NCBI GenBank assembly: GCA_028023455.1
Contig: JAQFVV010006718.1
Coordinates: 248,001 to 312,000 of the forward strand
Direction of reading: 5' to 3'
From: Epiperipatus broadwayi
Taxonomy: Eukaryota; Onychophora; Udeonychophora; Euonychophora; Peripatidae
DNA length: 64,000 nucleotides
The first letter of the stretch is position 1. Each line of letters starts with the position of its first letter. Under the pieces are notes generated by a model. The model was given only the letters and a program-made list of their open reading frames with translations. It was not told the DNA's origin and made no database searches. The translations under genes were made by a program, and so were the position numbers. Below are positions 26,361-37,640 of this stretch, piece by piece.

Positions 26361-27916
26361 ATAGTAATAAAGAACAAGTACCTCATATCTATTATATCTT
26401 CCAAATTACCCAGAATTTTAAATAAAGAAGTGAGACATGCAATTAAATTTATGAAGAAAGAAAAAGTTCCAGGTAATGATGGAATTATAATTGATATATT
26501 AAAAGAAGCAGGTGAAGAAATAGAAATATTTTTAGCAAAGTTATATCCCAAATGTCTAAATGATAAAGATGTACCAGATGATTGGAAGAATGCAGTATTA
26601 ATATTAATATTTAAAAAAGGTGATAAAGATATAAGAAATCACAGACCTATCAGCATTTTATCAGTTGTTTGTATATAAAAATTTTATCAAGATAATTACA
26701 ACTTATCTACAGAGAACATTGGATTTTTTCCAACCAAGAGAACAAACTGGATTTAAAAGTGCTTTTAGTACAGTAGATAATATCCAGATATTGAGAGAAG
26801 TTATAGAAAGGACAAATGAATATGCGTTGCCATTATACTTTGGATTTGTAGATTATGAAAAGGCAATTGATTCTATAAACATTTCTTTGGTGATTAAAGC
26901 ATTGGATCATCAAGGTATAGATCCAGAATATTGTCATATTTTGAAGGATATTTATAAAAATACAACAGTGACAATTATATTTCATAATGATACTAGAAAA
27001 GTCAACATTGAGAAGGGTGTAAGACAGGGTGACTCCATATCTCCAAAACTTTTTACTTCAGCGCTGCAAGAAATATTTGTGGATTAAAATGGGAAGCTAA
27101 AGTAGTGAAAATAAATAGAGATTATTTAAGTCATTTAGATTTTGCAGATGATGTTGTTTTTGCAAATAATGCTTTAGAGCTGCAGGAAATGTTGCAGCAG
27201 TTATTAGATGAAAGTAGGAAAGTAGGACTAAAAATAAATGTTAAAAATACTAAAGTAATGTTCAATGGATTTTCTCAAAATATGAAAATAAAGATTAATA
27301 ATGATGAGTTAGAAGAAGTTAATAGTTACAAATACCTTGGTCACATTACTAATACACATGGAAACATAATGGATAAAATTAATCATAGAATTAAACTTGG
27401 CTGGAGTGCTTTTGGTAGAAATAACTTGATACTAAAGGGAAATAATGTTTGAAAAGAAAAGTTTTTAATAAATGTGTTTTACCAGTTCTTACTTATGGAT
27501 CTGAGACTTGGACACTTAATAGAAAAGTAATAGAGGAACTTCAGACCACTCAAAGAAGTATGGAGAGATGCATGTTAGGAGTAACAAGAAGATATCAAAA
27601 ATGCAATATATGAGTAAGAGAACAGACAGGTGTTGCTGACCTCATTGAAAAAATTAAAAGATTGAAGTGGAGTTGGGCTGGTCATATTGCTAGAAGATAT
27701 GATAATAGAGGGACAATTAAAATCTTAAACTGGATTCCAAGATTTTAAAAGACCCAGAAAGAGACCACATGTGAAATGGATGGATGAAATATGAAAGTGT
27801 GCAGGAGTGATGTGGAGAAAAAAAGCTAAAGATTGGAGAAAATGGATTGAACTTGGAGATACATTCATTCTGCTTTGGATTGATAATGAATTGTTGATGA
27901 TGATATATATATATTA
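26361..27916 (+). pseudogene. RTE-type LINE reverse transcriptase and 3' end (decayed)
   Basis: Homology restarts with NKEQVPHI and, after small shifts, reads [69 protein letters not shown] (motif A), GVRQGDSISPKLF (motif B), LDFADDVVF (motif C, catalytic DD kept), YKYLGH, then CVLPVLTYGSETW and SWAGHIARR. At least four frameshifts or stops interrupt it (near 26660, 27085, 27450, and TGA at about 27612 where Trp is expected). The 3' end is a TTGATGATGAT-type tail, as in other RTE elements. Same family as the fragments at 27937, 37292 and 13834. Confidence 0.9.
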
Positions 27917-27936
27917 CTAATTATTCAAAAAAATTA

Positions 27937-28035
27937 AAAGACTGTTGGGCTGGACATATTGCTAGAAGAGATGATAATAGATGGACAATTGAAATCTTAA
28001 ACAGGACTTCAACAGATGATAATATTGATGATGAT
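27937..28035 (+). pseudogene. Short extra RTE 3' fragment
   Basis: About 70 bp repeat the C-terminal WAGHIARRDDNRWTIEILN coding block found a few hundred bases upstream, followed again by a GATGATGATAT-like tail. Because it lies just behind the main element's tail, it may be a second severely 5'-truncated copy or a local rearrangement. Confidence 0.7.
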
Positions 28036-28942
28036 ATATCTGTTGTATATATTTTTATTATAACTTGCAGTACACTTTCTATGGTCTATGGTGCTAAACT
28101 AAACAAATCTGTTGATATTATTAGGCTTCAATACCATAAAAAAGTGAGTTAGAAGCTCATGTTTTATGGTAATTCATCGATTCATTGGCTATTTTAGATT
28201 CTAAAACATATTTATTATAATACTATAGAAATTTTTAAAATGTAAAAGTTATTATTTTCCATAATTTACATTGATTTTAAACAAATATAATATAAAACAC
28301 ATTTCACAATGCAGGAGAAATATAAAACCCATTTCAATGACGTCATTTGAATTAATATTTAAAAATTATAATATGCTATAAATTTATTAAACGCATATTT
28401 AAGAATGTTTGTAGTAAATAATGGAAATATATTTACTGCTCTTTTTAATGCTAATTTCACTAAATCTTGAGCTTTATTGGTAATTATTTTATTGACATTT
28501 TAAGACATTGATCTTTTGGATTTTTGGAGACTGACATTTTATATATTAGTGATCATTCCTTTGGCTGTATCTTTTAGTTATATTGTAATATATTATAATT
28601 TGAAAGAATCGAATTTAATTTTTTGATTTGTACATAAAATGTGCTAAAGAAAAACAAAAAATATATATTAACTATATAAAGAATTATCTAGACTATTTTT
28701 ATTTGTGGTTTTAATACAGGGCCTAAATAAAAGTGTTTGCCCTGAAGCGAATCTTTTAAGCCTTGAATTGTTGTAGTTCAGAATTTGGCTATTATATAAT
28801 ATACCTTAGTTAAATAGTGAGGTAATAGGAAGTGTTTAAATATTCTCATTAAAAATATAATTACTGTTGCAAATTACTTACAATTGCATTTTAATTAATC
28901 CTTTTCAAATTTGTAAAATTAAAAATGTTTTTTTTTTTTCAG

Positions 28943-29026
28943 ACTGATCAGCTTAACGCATTAAGGAAAAAATCACCCTGTGATCTTTGGCTAGAAGATT
29001 TAGATTCTTTTATGGACGGATTGGAT
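28943..29026 (+). CDS. TOP2: DNA topoisomerase II, internal exon (C-gate coiled-coil end)
   Basis: This 28-codon exon, phase 0 in and out, begins TDQLNALRKKSPCDLWLEDL. It matches the highly conserved topoisomerase II motif L-LKRKSPSDLWKEDL...F..EL near the end of the catalytic core. The acceptor is a long T tract ending CAG; the donor is GAT|GTAAGT, close to the consensus. The preceding exon ends ...RDAK and joins in frame. In known proteins the two segments are separated by only a few residues, which fits direct splicing. Confidence 0.92.
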
Positions 29027-29959
29027 GTAAGTCAATTTCATTATACAATATATTTGTATTTTTTCCAGTATATAATTTTATATATAACTATTATTTGAGT
29101 ATTTCCAATAATTTTTATGCAATTGATTTTTTCTTTTATTGTTGGTTGACTTCTGTGACTATATTGTAACAAATTTCTTTACATGCACAAGGTTTGAAGA
29201 AAATAATTAGAAAATATGTAATACCTTTTTTATATAGTTTATATCTCCTATTTATCTGCTTGTATTTTATATGAAATGAAATTAGGAAATTATTAACCTT
29301 ATTGCTTGCTCATAAATGGTAATTGGGTCATGGTATTATCATAAACCTCCTGGCTATCATCTTCTGCAGAGCATTATTATGTTGAAAGACAGTAATATTT
29401 TTGGAAACAATGTTTGCATTAAAGACAACTTTGTCACCAAAATAGTCAGTTACCAGTGATGTATCCATATGGAATAATGATTACATCAAGAAAGAGAATG
29501 CCAAATCACAGTAATTCTGTAGGCATGTTCACCTTTGATTAATAATTAAACAAAATACTTTAGAGTTTAGAAAGTATAAATATTTGTCTGGCCATACAAT
29601 GAGTCACGTTATAAAGTTTGTATCAGAAACTAATATTTTTGATTCTTAATAATAAATGTTTATTTGTTAAACTCAATAAATTTTATATCCACTGTATTTA
29701 AATGTATGTTGATTTCTGCACTAATTTGTTAAGCTGTATTTGTAGCTATTATTTTTTTAAATATGTGTCAGTCTTTCTATAAATGTATGATTTTAATTGT
29801 GTAGTATTTATTTTCCATGATAGTTAATTTTTTTGCCCGCCCATAAGTTTATGAAGTCATCATAAACTTAATTGTCATTTATATCTTAGATAATTTTTTG
29901 TAAAAAAAAAAAAAAAAATTGTTAGTATAAATTTTTGTACTATTAATGAGAGTTTTTTT

Positions 29960-31180
29960 AAAAAGAAATTTTATTCAATTGCTATATTGGTTGTTACAAT
30001 TACAAATATGACATCAATTACATTTCTATTTGAAGCAATGTTGATCCAACCTTATCCCATGTTGCTCTTGTGATATAGCGTGGAGCAATTAGTCAGTCCC
30101 TCTTCATGATTTTCTCCATGACATTCTTAAATTTAGTATTGCACAGGTCTCTCATCCTTTCGTTCATTGCTTTACATCTGACCCAGCACAGGGCATAATT
30201 CACAAAAATTGCCAGTCTTATGTCCATATATATACCTTAACCTATATAGTCTTTTATTGATTTATAGTATCCATTCCTATTGCTGTACCATGTGTGAGCT
30301 ATTGTTCTGTAATTGGACATACTGGGACATTTAAGAAAAATGTGGTTGATTGACTCTTCCATGCTCTCTCTCTCTCTCTCTCTCTCATACACACACACAC
30401 ACACATCTGAAACACATGATCAATCTTCTTGAAATTTCTTTTGTATGCCAAAAAACTGTACTTAAGCAGGGAGTCCCTAGGTTGATTTTTATTAGGAAGT
30501 TCTTGAAATTTTGCCTCAATGAACCAGAGTTTTGTTCTTGAAATCAGTTGCTGATTGGTAATCCTGGGAGATCCTTTGTTTATGCTATTTTCCCCATGTA
30601 TTATTTTATATGCATTCCAGTATTTAATTTTTGATATAATTGGATTTTCATTCAGGTTAACAATTTTCTGAATGTTGTTAAATAATTTGCTCTACCATAT
30701 ATTATTCATGGGCGGAGATTTATCCATTGGCATGACAGCTTCTTGAGGTGTAAATATTTGAGTATTTATTTTGCAGACAGAACAGTAGGTTATAATCTCT
30801 CTGGAATATCATGGTTTTGATACTATTGAGTGAAAGGCCATTTAGCCTTCTAGGCATTTGGAGTTTTTGAAGGCTGATGGCAGCAATCATTCAGCCCCAG
30901 AATAGCTTTACACACAGATAGTTTATTTTTTTGATAAATTTTTTTGGAGGGGCAGATACCAGATAGGAAATACTTAATTTTCAGGAATATCAATGAGTTT
31001 AAAAGTTTTACTTACCATGAAGTGAAACAGATATCTTTGAGAGGGAGGTTGTTGTATGGAAAATATCTGCTAATAAGGATTCTTCAAGTTATCTCCTCAT
31101 ACATTATTCGATTTTGGAAAAACTAAAACCTAAAAATTTCTGTGGTTCAGCTGTAAAATTTGAAGTGATTTTCCTCCCTG
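29960..31180 (-). pseudogene. LINE C-terminal domain with zinc finger interrupted by a microsatellite
   Basis: Read on the minus strand with shifts: LRQNFKNFLIKINLGTPCLS, then IMCFRC, a microsatellite, then ESINHIFLKCPSM and ...YITRATWDKVG near the end (about 30010). Cys-x2-Cys upstream of ESINHIFLKCP fits the C-x2-C...H-x4-C knuckle of LINE C-termini. The repeat at 30361-30405 lies exactly between the two halves. Confidence 0.65.
30361..30405. repeat. (CT)n-(CA)n microsatellite
   Basis: A run of CT dinucleotides followed by CA dinucleotides inside the C-terminal zinc-finger region of the antisense LINE; on the LINE strand it reads (GT)n(GA)n. Confidence 0.95.
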
Positions 31181-32300
31181 TTATAGCAAGCTCCAGGAGG
31201 CTGATTTATTCTTATCAAACTTGAGCTTGTATTTGTCAGAGTACCAAGCTAGAATTTTCTCTAGTTTAGTGTTAAATTTCTTGAATGGCAGACAGATGAA
31301 TATGTTGTCCATAAAACTGAGATGTACAAACACTCCAGGCAATGACCTCTCCATCTCCATCAATAGCAGGTTGATATAGGCTATAAAATATAATGCACTA
31401 ATTGGAGATCCTTGGGAATCAAGATGGAGGGTTCAAACCCAGGTGCAATTTTCCCATTTATTGTGATATGGATTATTCTGTTGGCTATTAGATTTGTAAT
31501 CATTCTCAGATAAACAATTAGTACCTCATATTCTTGAAGGATGATGATAAGGATGTCTGACCTGACTGAATCGAATGCTGACAAGATGTCTAGTTGGATG
31601 GTGATCAGTTTTGACATCCTCCTGGTTCTAATAACATCGTTTCATTTGCCAATGGCATTTATTGATGATTCCCCTTTTTGCATATTGGTTAGTGGAAATG
31701 TATTGACAAATTTTTGACTTCAATTTGATCCTTAATCGTTTTATGATTTTGATTAAAAGGGGAATCATTGAGATAGGCCTAAGATTGTTTGAGTCATGTT
31801 TTCCATCCCTTTTCTTTAGGAATGGTATGAGTGATATTGGATACAAGTTGTTAATCCGACATCTCTCAGCCAAGTGGTTTATCATGGCTTTGATTATTAG
31901 CACCGAATATTTCTCTAGATGTAGAAGGATGAACTTTGGAATGCCATGAATTCCTGGGTACATCTTCTCTGGGAGGTTTTTTAGCTTGATGGAGTCCTCA
32001 GTGATATCATGGGTTGAATTTTAATCCGTTGGTTAATCCATTTATATTCCCAGTCTGATCAGTTTGAAGTGTCACCCTAAAGTGTTCTCTAATTGCACAG
32101 ATTATTTCTGAGCCCAAAAGAATGTTATTTATGGTTATTGACAGTGGAACAGTTCTTCTGTTGCCTAATCCACCGGAAATAATTCTTGGACCAACATTGT
32201 TGATCTGGTAGAAATTTCTTGGCCCACTTGATCGACATATTTTGGCCAGAAATCTCTGCTTATTTCTGTTTTGGCATTCAGGGCAGAGCAAGATGTACAA
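31180..32300 (-). pseudogene. LINE reverse transcriptase domain, broken and catalytically altered
   Basis: Minus-strand pieces contain NNLRPISMIPLLIKII (finger motif), QLDILSAFDSV (motif A), SQGSPISALYFIAYINLL (motif B, across a shift) and FMDNIFI where motif C normally reads (F/Y)ADD. The second aspartate is replaced by Asn, so polymerisation would be lost even without the stops. The piece at 32300-32007 lies upstream of the fingers and has a possible CPEC knuckle (LLCPECQNRNKQ). Confidence 0.7.
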
Positions 32301-32549
32301 ATTAGAGCTTTGAGTGGAATTTTCTTTCAGGTTTTGGTTAATAGCATCAAGATGGGCTAATAAGAGTTAGGGCCTTTCTTATTAAGGGAAACCTCATTTA
32401 TTTTGGATCGGAGTGTGCTGATGAAGGTAAACCATGCCTCCACCAATGGTTGTCTAAGAATATCAATTTTTTTAAATAAATGTAGACCTCAGAAAAGACC
32501 CATTCAGGTGTGGTCTGCTTTAGTAACATTTGAATGGTGTTGTTATTGT

Positions 32550-33345
32550 CTTCTACCATTGGATGTCTCATTTATTTCAAGAGTAATCTCTAGGTCAAAG
32601 TGGTCAGAATATCACTGATCAGAGTTTTGCATTGATTTTGAAGTAAATACTCAGGGAGTAATAAACTAAGTCAATCAAGTATCTATCATTTTTAGTGTAG
32701 AATGAGAAGGCATCAATGGGGAAAACCCATCTCCACTCATCAGTATATGATTAAAGAGGTGAATATATTTTTTTGTCAAAAGAACTACACGATACATTAA
32801 AATCACCTATTAGAGTGATTAGAAATGGGTTTGAGGCCATGACTGAATTGATGACAGTAATTACTTTCATGATTAGATTGTGATTATTTTTAATAATTAA
32901 AAAAGCAAGTCATATATATCGTGACATTACTTTTAATGAGCTTGTAGTTACAAAAATGCACATAGCTATTGGTACGCTCTCTATGTGCATTATTTTTAAT
33001 GTAGAGTTATATTAGATTGATTTCAAAGGGATTGTATTTTATGTTAGCAATTTATGCAATTTGAGACTAAAAGCAGAATTTTGAAGCTAGTAAGGGGGTC
33101 TTTCTTGTAATTGATTAAAATATCTACTCTTTCTGCAGCTGCCATTGAAATTGAGTATTTGAAGAAGCCTATATTTTGGAGAATCTGGTCAATTTTACAA
33201 CATGAACTTTAGATGTAATTTGGTCTCAGCCATGCATATCACATTTAGCTGGCATCTGACTATCCAATTTCAAATAGCAAATGCCCTGTCAATTGAGTTC
33301 AGGTCTCTAATATTAACTCCATAGAAGTTTAGCTTCATATAATTT
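32550..33345 (-). pseudogene. LINE apurinic-endonuclease domain, broken
   Basis: The minus strand reads MKLNFYGVNIRDLNSIDRAF, then LNVICMAETKL (the endonuclease ...ETK motif), and further on LITLIGDFNVS (the GDFN catalytic motif) near 32800. Several stops and shifts lie between. The last part toward the RT is poorly readable. Confidence 0.65.
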
Positions 33346-33999
33346 GTATGTAATGATTCGTCTCTGTTCGACTAACTATTACCCATTGGTTGATAACCAC
33401 CACTCCATTGTTTCTTTATTTGCAGACTGCCTTCTTTGTTCCAGCACTTAGTCCCATGTATCTTCATTTTCCACAGACTGGTTGATTATCTCAGGAGAGG
33501 CCCAGTCTGATTATAGATATCAGTGTCACTAAGACCAATGAAAGTAGTTAGTAATATTCATCTCATCTGTTACCATCATCTTGACTCATACTCTGTTCCT
33601 CTGTCTCAGGGCTTTTGGGTGAGATCTTACCAGGGGATTGAACATTTGCTTTTTTTCTCTTATTACTCTTGTCATTCCACTGAATTAACTCAATATCTTC
33701 ATGGTATTGTTTATTTAATTTCTCAGAATTATCATTTTGATTTGATGAGGAATCCTCTTCTGAATTGGACCTGATTTGTTGTCTTGGATTTTCTTTTTTT
33801 CTTTTTATGCATCAATGGTATCTTACCATTTTGTTTAGTTATTATAGGACTAGAGAGTTCATATGTCCATTGACCATCACATCTATCTGATTTACTCTCC
33901 ACTCTAACCAATCCAGGTCTATTTGTCCCCATCAAGTTATGAGGTTGGTTTTGAGCTTTACCAGAAGTGAGGGGTTGTAGCTCCATGGTATTTGAGTTG

Positions 34000-35623
34000 G
34001 GTGCTTATTTAGGGGTTGTAATCTAACACTTTATGTATGGGAGTGTGAACAAAGATTTTCTTCTAAAATTGTCAATGTTGGCTCAAATTGATTGGCTTCA
34101 TCGTGATTTATGTCTAATTGTATCAGGTTAATCGGATTGTTCCTCTCAGCTATTTTAAAGTCCATTGTTGTATCCAGTGTTGACTTTCCTGCCTTTTTAT
34201 TGCATCTGTGAATCCTATTCCATTTCAAACTGCACAATGTACAGATGTGAACTTTGCAGTCTTTAATAAGATGATTTTGTTCTATGGAAAAAAAACATTG
34301 TGGTGGAACTCCACGGAATGTTAGATTCATCAGTGAATCTCTGGAGTAAACCACTGTCAGTATATCATTGGGGTGCACCCCTTTCTTCCATTGTAATAGT
34401 GAAAATACTAGTACTGGTCAGGATACAGCTGTTAGTTCAATAATCGAATCTGTATGTTAGACCGGTTGTTTTTCCATATTTCCCAAGCATGTCATACAGT
34501 TCTACCTGATCAAAATTCATCAAACAGTTCTTGATGGTTCCATTGAATGTGGTTGTTCTATTCACATCATTTGTGCAGATGATCTTCCCACTTCTAGTAG
34601 ACCATGAATAAATTTGGTAATTATGTATCTATCATTTGGATAGGAAAAGATCTTAATATCCATCCAAATATCATTTTCAAAGATTATGTTGTAGAATTTC
34701 TCGATTGGAAATTTACATAATGTTCCATTAAGATTTTTTATGGTCAAAATCAGAGTTTTGTCATTGATATAATTTGTAAAAGAATTTAGCAAGAGGTCAG
34801 GAATTGAGATGCTGAATTGAGAATTTATTTTTTGGTATTCTTCTTCATTGAGTTGTATTATATTTTCTTCATTGTGAACTTCTATTTGTTGTGATATATT
34901 ATCAATTTCCATATCAAAAATATTCACTATAGAATTTTGTTTTTTATTTATTGTGTTTCCATTTTCCTTTAAATTGTCATTTTCTTTAAGGATATTGGCA
35001 TAGGTTTTACTTTTATTCTTACTATTATAACTCATTGACATATTTTCATTTAAATCCTGGTGTGGAAAATTCTTTCTTTGGTTTTATTGTGTTTAAAGTC
35101 TAAATATTCGTTAGAAGCCAATTTTCCATCTTTAAGATCTTTCATAATGATGTAATCGTTTTTAACGTTCTCAAGCGGTTTTTTAAAACAAATTTCACTG
35201 TATTTTTGATTTAATTATGTCACTATTATTCTTATGTGGAATGTGATCGTTGTTATGATAATTAGCAGATTTGTTCAGGGTTTCAGAAACCATTGGTTTA
35301 AGTGCTTCTGTCTCATTTTTAATAATTTTAGAACTGATAGTATTGTCTTCTATACTGACTTAGTTATCTCTTATCGATTGACTAGGATTTCTCTGATCAG
35401 TTTTCTTTTGACTTTCATGACATTTGTAATAATTATCATTTGAGTTAGAAACTTGCGGATTAGATAGATTTCTGCCTTGGTGAGAAATTTTCCCAGCTTT
35501 GGTAGAATTTTTGTATATTTTGTCATTACTATTATTCAAATCTCTATCGGCCATATTAGAAATTTCATTGGAAATTTTCCTACCCTTGCTTTTAGCAGAT
35601 TTGGGAGTTTTAACCCCTTTCAT
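34000..35623 (-). pseudogene. LINE ORF1 (gag-like nucleic-acid-binding protein), broken
   Basis: Three open pieces (35623-35360, 35041-34562, 34378-34031) belong to one decayed ORF1. The N-terminus is basic and polar (KTPKSAKSKGRK). The middle piece carries IPDLLLNSFTNYINDKTLIL and KFPIEKFYNIIF. Sequence between pieces reads NGTIKNCLMNFD in a shifted frame. The last piece ends with a knuckle-like CKVHICTLCSLKWNRIHRC. The middle block clearly resembles the ORF1 fragment at 63430-64000, showing that two members of the family are in the window. Confidence 0.7.
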
Positions 35624-35827
35624 GACAATTTAATAAAATAATAAAAAGTCACCTACCCACTTTATAGGCCACTTTTCTCAGCTCCTTATTTTATACAATC
35701 TATGCATGTTTTTTATCTTAATAACTTCTAGTGCTTTTACATTTTTAATATATTATATATCCAAAAAGAATTACGTAACTCTTCCAGCTCATCTTTATAT
35801 CTGCTATAGAAGCAGTTATTCCACTGT

Positions 35828-36008
35828 GTTATCTATTACAGGTCATTAACTAATAGATATCAGATATTAAACCAATAAAGTCCTCAGAGTAAATTCTAGT
35901 TATTGGATTTTGTGAGAATAACACAAAATCCAATAACTAGAATTTACTCCGAGGACTTTATTGGTTTAATATCTGATATCTATTAGTTAATGACCTGTAA
36001 TAGATAAC
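35828..36008. repeat. Near-perfect 181-bp palindrome (foldback/MITE-like)
   Basis: The 87-bp left arm (35828-35914) and right arm (35922-36008) are reverse complements with a single mismatch (CTCAGAG against CTCCGAG), around a 7-base loop. The transcript would form one long hairpin 175 bases upstream of the last topoisomerase II exon. No clear target duplication. The arms do not match other elements that I recognise in the window. Confidence 0.9.
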
Positions 36009-36182
36009 TGAATTAGACTAATATATAAATGGGTTACGTTTTTTAAAGCAATTTAGTAAAATGCTTTTCCAAATGTTATGGATTTTTAAATCTGTTTATC
36101 TCTAGTGTTTATTTTTTAATAGTTTATTGTCATACATTATGTAATAGTATTACGTTTTTGTATTTTAAAATGTTATTTATAG

Positions 36183-36303
36183 AAACTTGAGACACAAGAA
36201 AGAGCTGCAATGGTGGAAGTAGAACCTCCAGATGGACGCAGAGTTGTTCCTTTGATTGATGCAAGCTTAAAATAAAAGGCTGAAAAAGAAGCTAAACCAA
36301 AAG
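36183..36303 (+). CDS. TOP2: DNA topoisomerase II, exon at start of C-terminal domain, with in-frame stop
   Basis: The exon joins in phase 0 and reads KLETQERAAMVEVEPPDGRR, then VVPLIDASLK, then TAA at 36273-36275, then KAEKEAKPK. It ends in phase 1 before GTAAGA. In known enzymes the coiled coil continues as an L..VE..E-type stretch, and a P-P-G-RV-P-I motif leads to a lysine-rich tail, so both sides of the stop look like topoisomerase II. A single change (for example GAA to TAA) would explain it. Taken literally, the protein ends just after the catalytic core and lacks the C-terminal domain with nuclear-localisation and phosphorylation sites. Possible explanations are a pseudogene, a truncated functional form or a sequencing error. 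Confidence 0.85.
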
Positions 36304-37291
36304 TAAGATTTTGGGTGTCGTTGAGTCGTGCAATAGACTATTAAAATAATTGTTTTCAGAATTTGATAGCATTTTTTAAACAGTGGATCTTGTTTGTGTA
36401 TATTGTGTGATAATCATTAATTAAGCGGGGCAGGGATTCGGTCGTTATATATTAATTAGCAAAAATTTAGTTTAAGCATAAATAAGGATTACAAAGCAGT
36501 ATTTTTTTGTTATTGATAAACGCAATTAATGTGAAAAATTTAGTGCTATATTACAAAATTTGAACGTTAGTATATTTAATAAAATGATTTTGCCGTTAAA
36601 ATTTTGATTATGTATTAAAAGTCTTTTTTTTTTCTAATTGATTAGGTTTTCTTATTTTGTTTGTTATAATGTTGATTCTAAGCCAATTCCTTTTGATGAT
36701 GATAATTCTAATGATATCATAAAACCACCAGTTTTCGGGGGTAAGTTTTCGCCTATTCACTTTCAGATTTTCTTCTGCTGAATATAAAATTAAAAATTTT
36801 GATAATTAACTAACTAAGTAAAAGATAGACCGATATTTTTTATTACTCAATTTTTTTTAATTATTATGAATGATAATTTTTTTGACAAATTTTCAATGTG
36901 AAAAATGGATAGTTCTCTTTATTAAAATTTATTTAGCAAAAGAATCAATAAATTGTATGTTTTAAATTAAAAAATATAGAATATTATTAGCAAATATTAA
37001 TTTTTGGTAATATAATAAATAAAATACTGTTATAAAAATAATTATCTTTTTTATGTCAAAAAATCTAAAAAAAAAAATTGAAGAAAACATAAATTTGAAT
37101 CTGTCTAATAATTTCTTAGATATTTAAGAGATCAGAAATGATTTGCTAAAACAAATATCTTAGAGGAATCTTTTATATTATAAATATTTATATAGTAAGA
37201 TCACTGCATCCACGTCATTTGGATTCCATTCTCTATGCATTTATGAAAAATTATGAATAGCATCTTATGTAATATATATTGTTGATATACA
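36304..37291. other. AT-rich non-coding stretch
   Basis: Apart from the weak exon candidate at 36660-36742 I see no gene, RNA or element. Confidence 0.5.
36660..36742 (+). CDS. Weak candidate for a further acidic topoisomerase II exon
   Basis: In one frame the sequence reads YNVDSKPIPFDDDNSNDIIK and then PPVFG, followed by a GTAAGT donor at 36743. Acidic serine-rich stretches are typical of topoisomerase II tails. However, the frame does not match the phase-1 exit of the previous exon with any obvious AG acceptor (a pyrimidine tract ending CTAAG at about 36691 gives phase 0). The call is speculative. Confidence 0.25.
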
Positions 37292-37640
37292 CCACTCAAA
37301 GACGTATGGATATATGCATGTAACAAGAAGAGATCAAAAATGCAATATATGGGTAAGAGAACAAGCTGGTGTTTCTGACCGCATTGAAAGGCTGAAGTGG
37401 AGTTGGGCTGGACACATTTCTAGAAGAGATGATAATAGATGGACAATTGAAATCTTAAACTGGATTCCAAGAGATTGTCAAAGACCCAGAAAGAGACCAC
37501 ATGTGAGATGGATGGATGAAATAAGAAAGTGTACAGGGGTGATGTGGAGAAGAGAAGCTAAACATCGGAGAAGATGGATTGAACTTGGAAAGACCTTCAC
37601 CCTGCAGTGGATTGATAATGGTTGATGATGACAATGTCTA
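37292..37640 (+). pseudogene. RTE-type LINE, 5'-truncated 3' fragment with open C-terminal frame
   Basis: An uninterrupted frame of about 100 codons encodes the C-terminal domain of the same RTE family: TRRDQKCNIWVREQAGVSDR, KWSWAGHISRRDDNRW, RPHVRWMDEIRKCTGVMWRR and ending LQWIDNG. Immediately after the stop comes a GTTGATGATGAC tail. The copy is less decayed than the one at 26.4-27.9 kb, so it may be a younger, severely 5'-truncated insertion. Confidence 0.88.

Larger units (their letters stand above)
11937..28942 (+). other. Topoisomerase II intron (17.0 kb), filled with mobile elements
   Basis: Donor GTGAGA at 11937 and acceptor TTTCAG ending 28942 behind a T tract. From 11937 to about 13750 the sequence is plain AT-rich DNA with no supported feature. 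From 13.75 to 28.03 kb it contains an RTE retrotransposon with nested insertions. From 28.03 to 28.94 kb nothing is recognisable. Confidence 0.75.
29950..35640 (-). mobile_element. Near full-length antisense LINE (ORF1-endonuclease-RT-zinc finger)
   Basis: Reading the minus strand, the order is: ORF1 with a gag-type knuckle (35623 to about 34000), AP-endonuclease (about 33345 to 32550), reverse transcriptase (about 32300 to 31180) and a C-terminal CCHC-like domain (about 31180 to 30010). This is the layout of I/R1/Jockey-group LINEs, but I cannot fix the clade. Many frameshifts and stops show it is old. It is inserted antisense in the topoisomerase II intron. No clear poly(A) or target duplication was found. 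Confidence 0.75.
29027..36182 (+). other. Topoisomerase II intron (7.2 kb) containing an antisense LINE
   Basis: Donor GTAAGT at 29027; acceptor TTATTTATAG at 36173-36182. 29027-29945 is AT-rich with nothing supported. 29.95-35.64 kb is a LINE in the opposite orientation, and 35828-36008 is a near-perfect palindrome. Confidence 0.75.

Noticed and set aside
30350-30541. Plus-strand frame rich in Leu/Ser/His/Thr repeats
   Set aside because: Driven by the CT/CA microsatellite and antisense to the LINE C-terminal domain.
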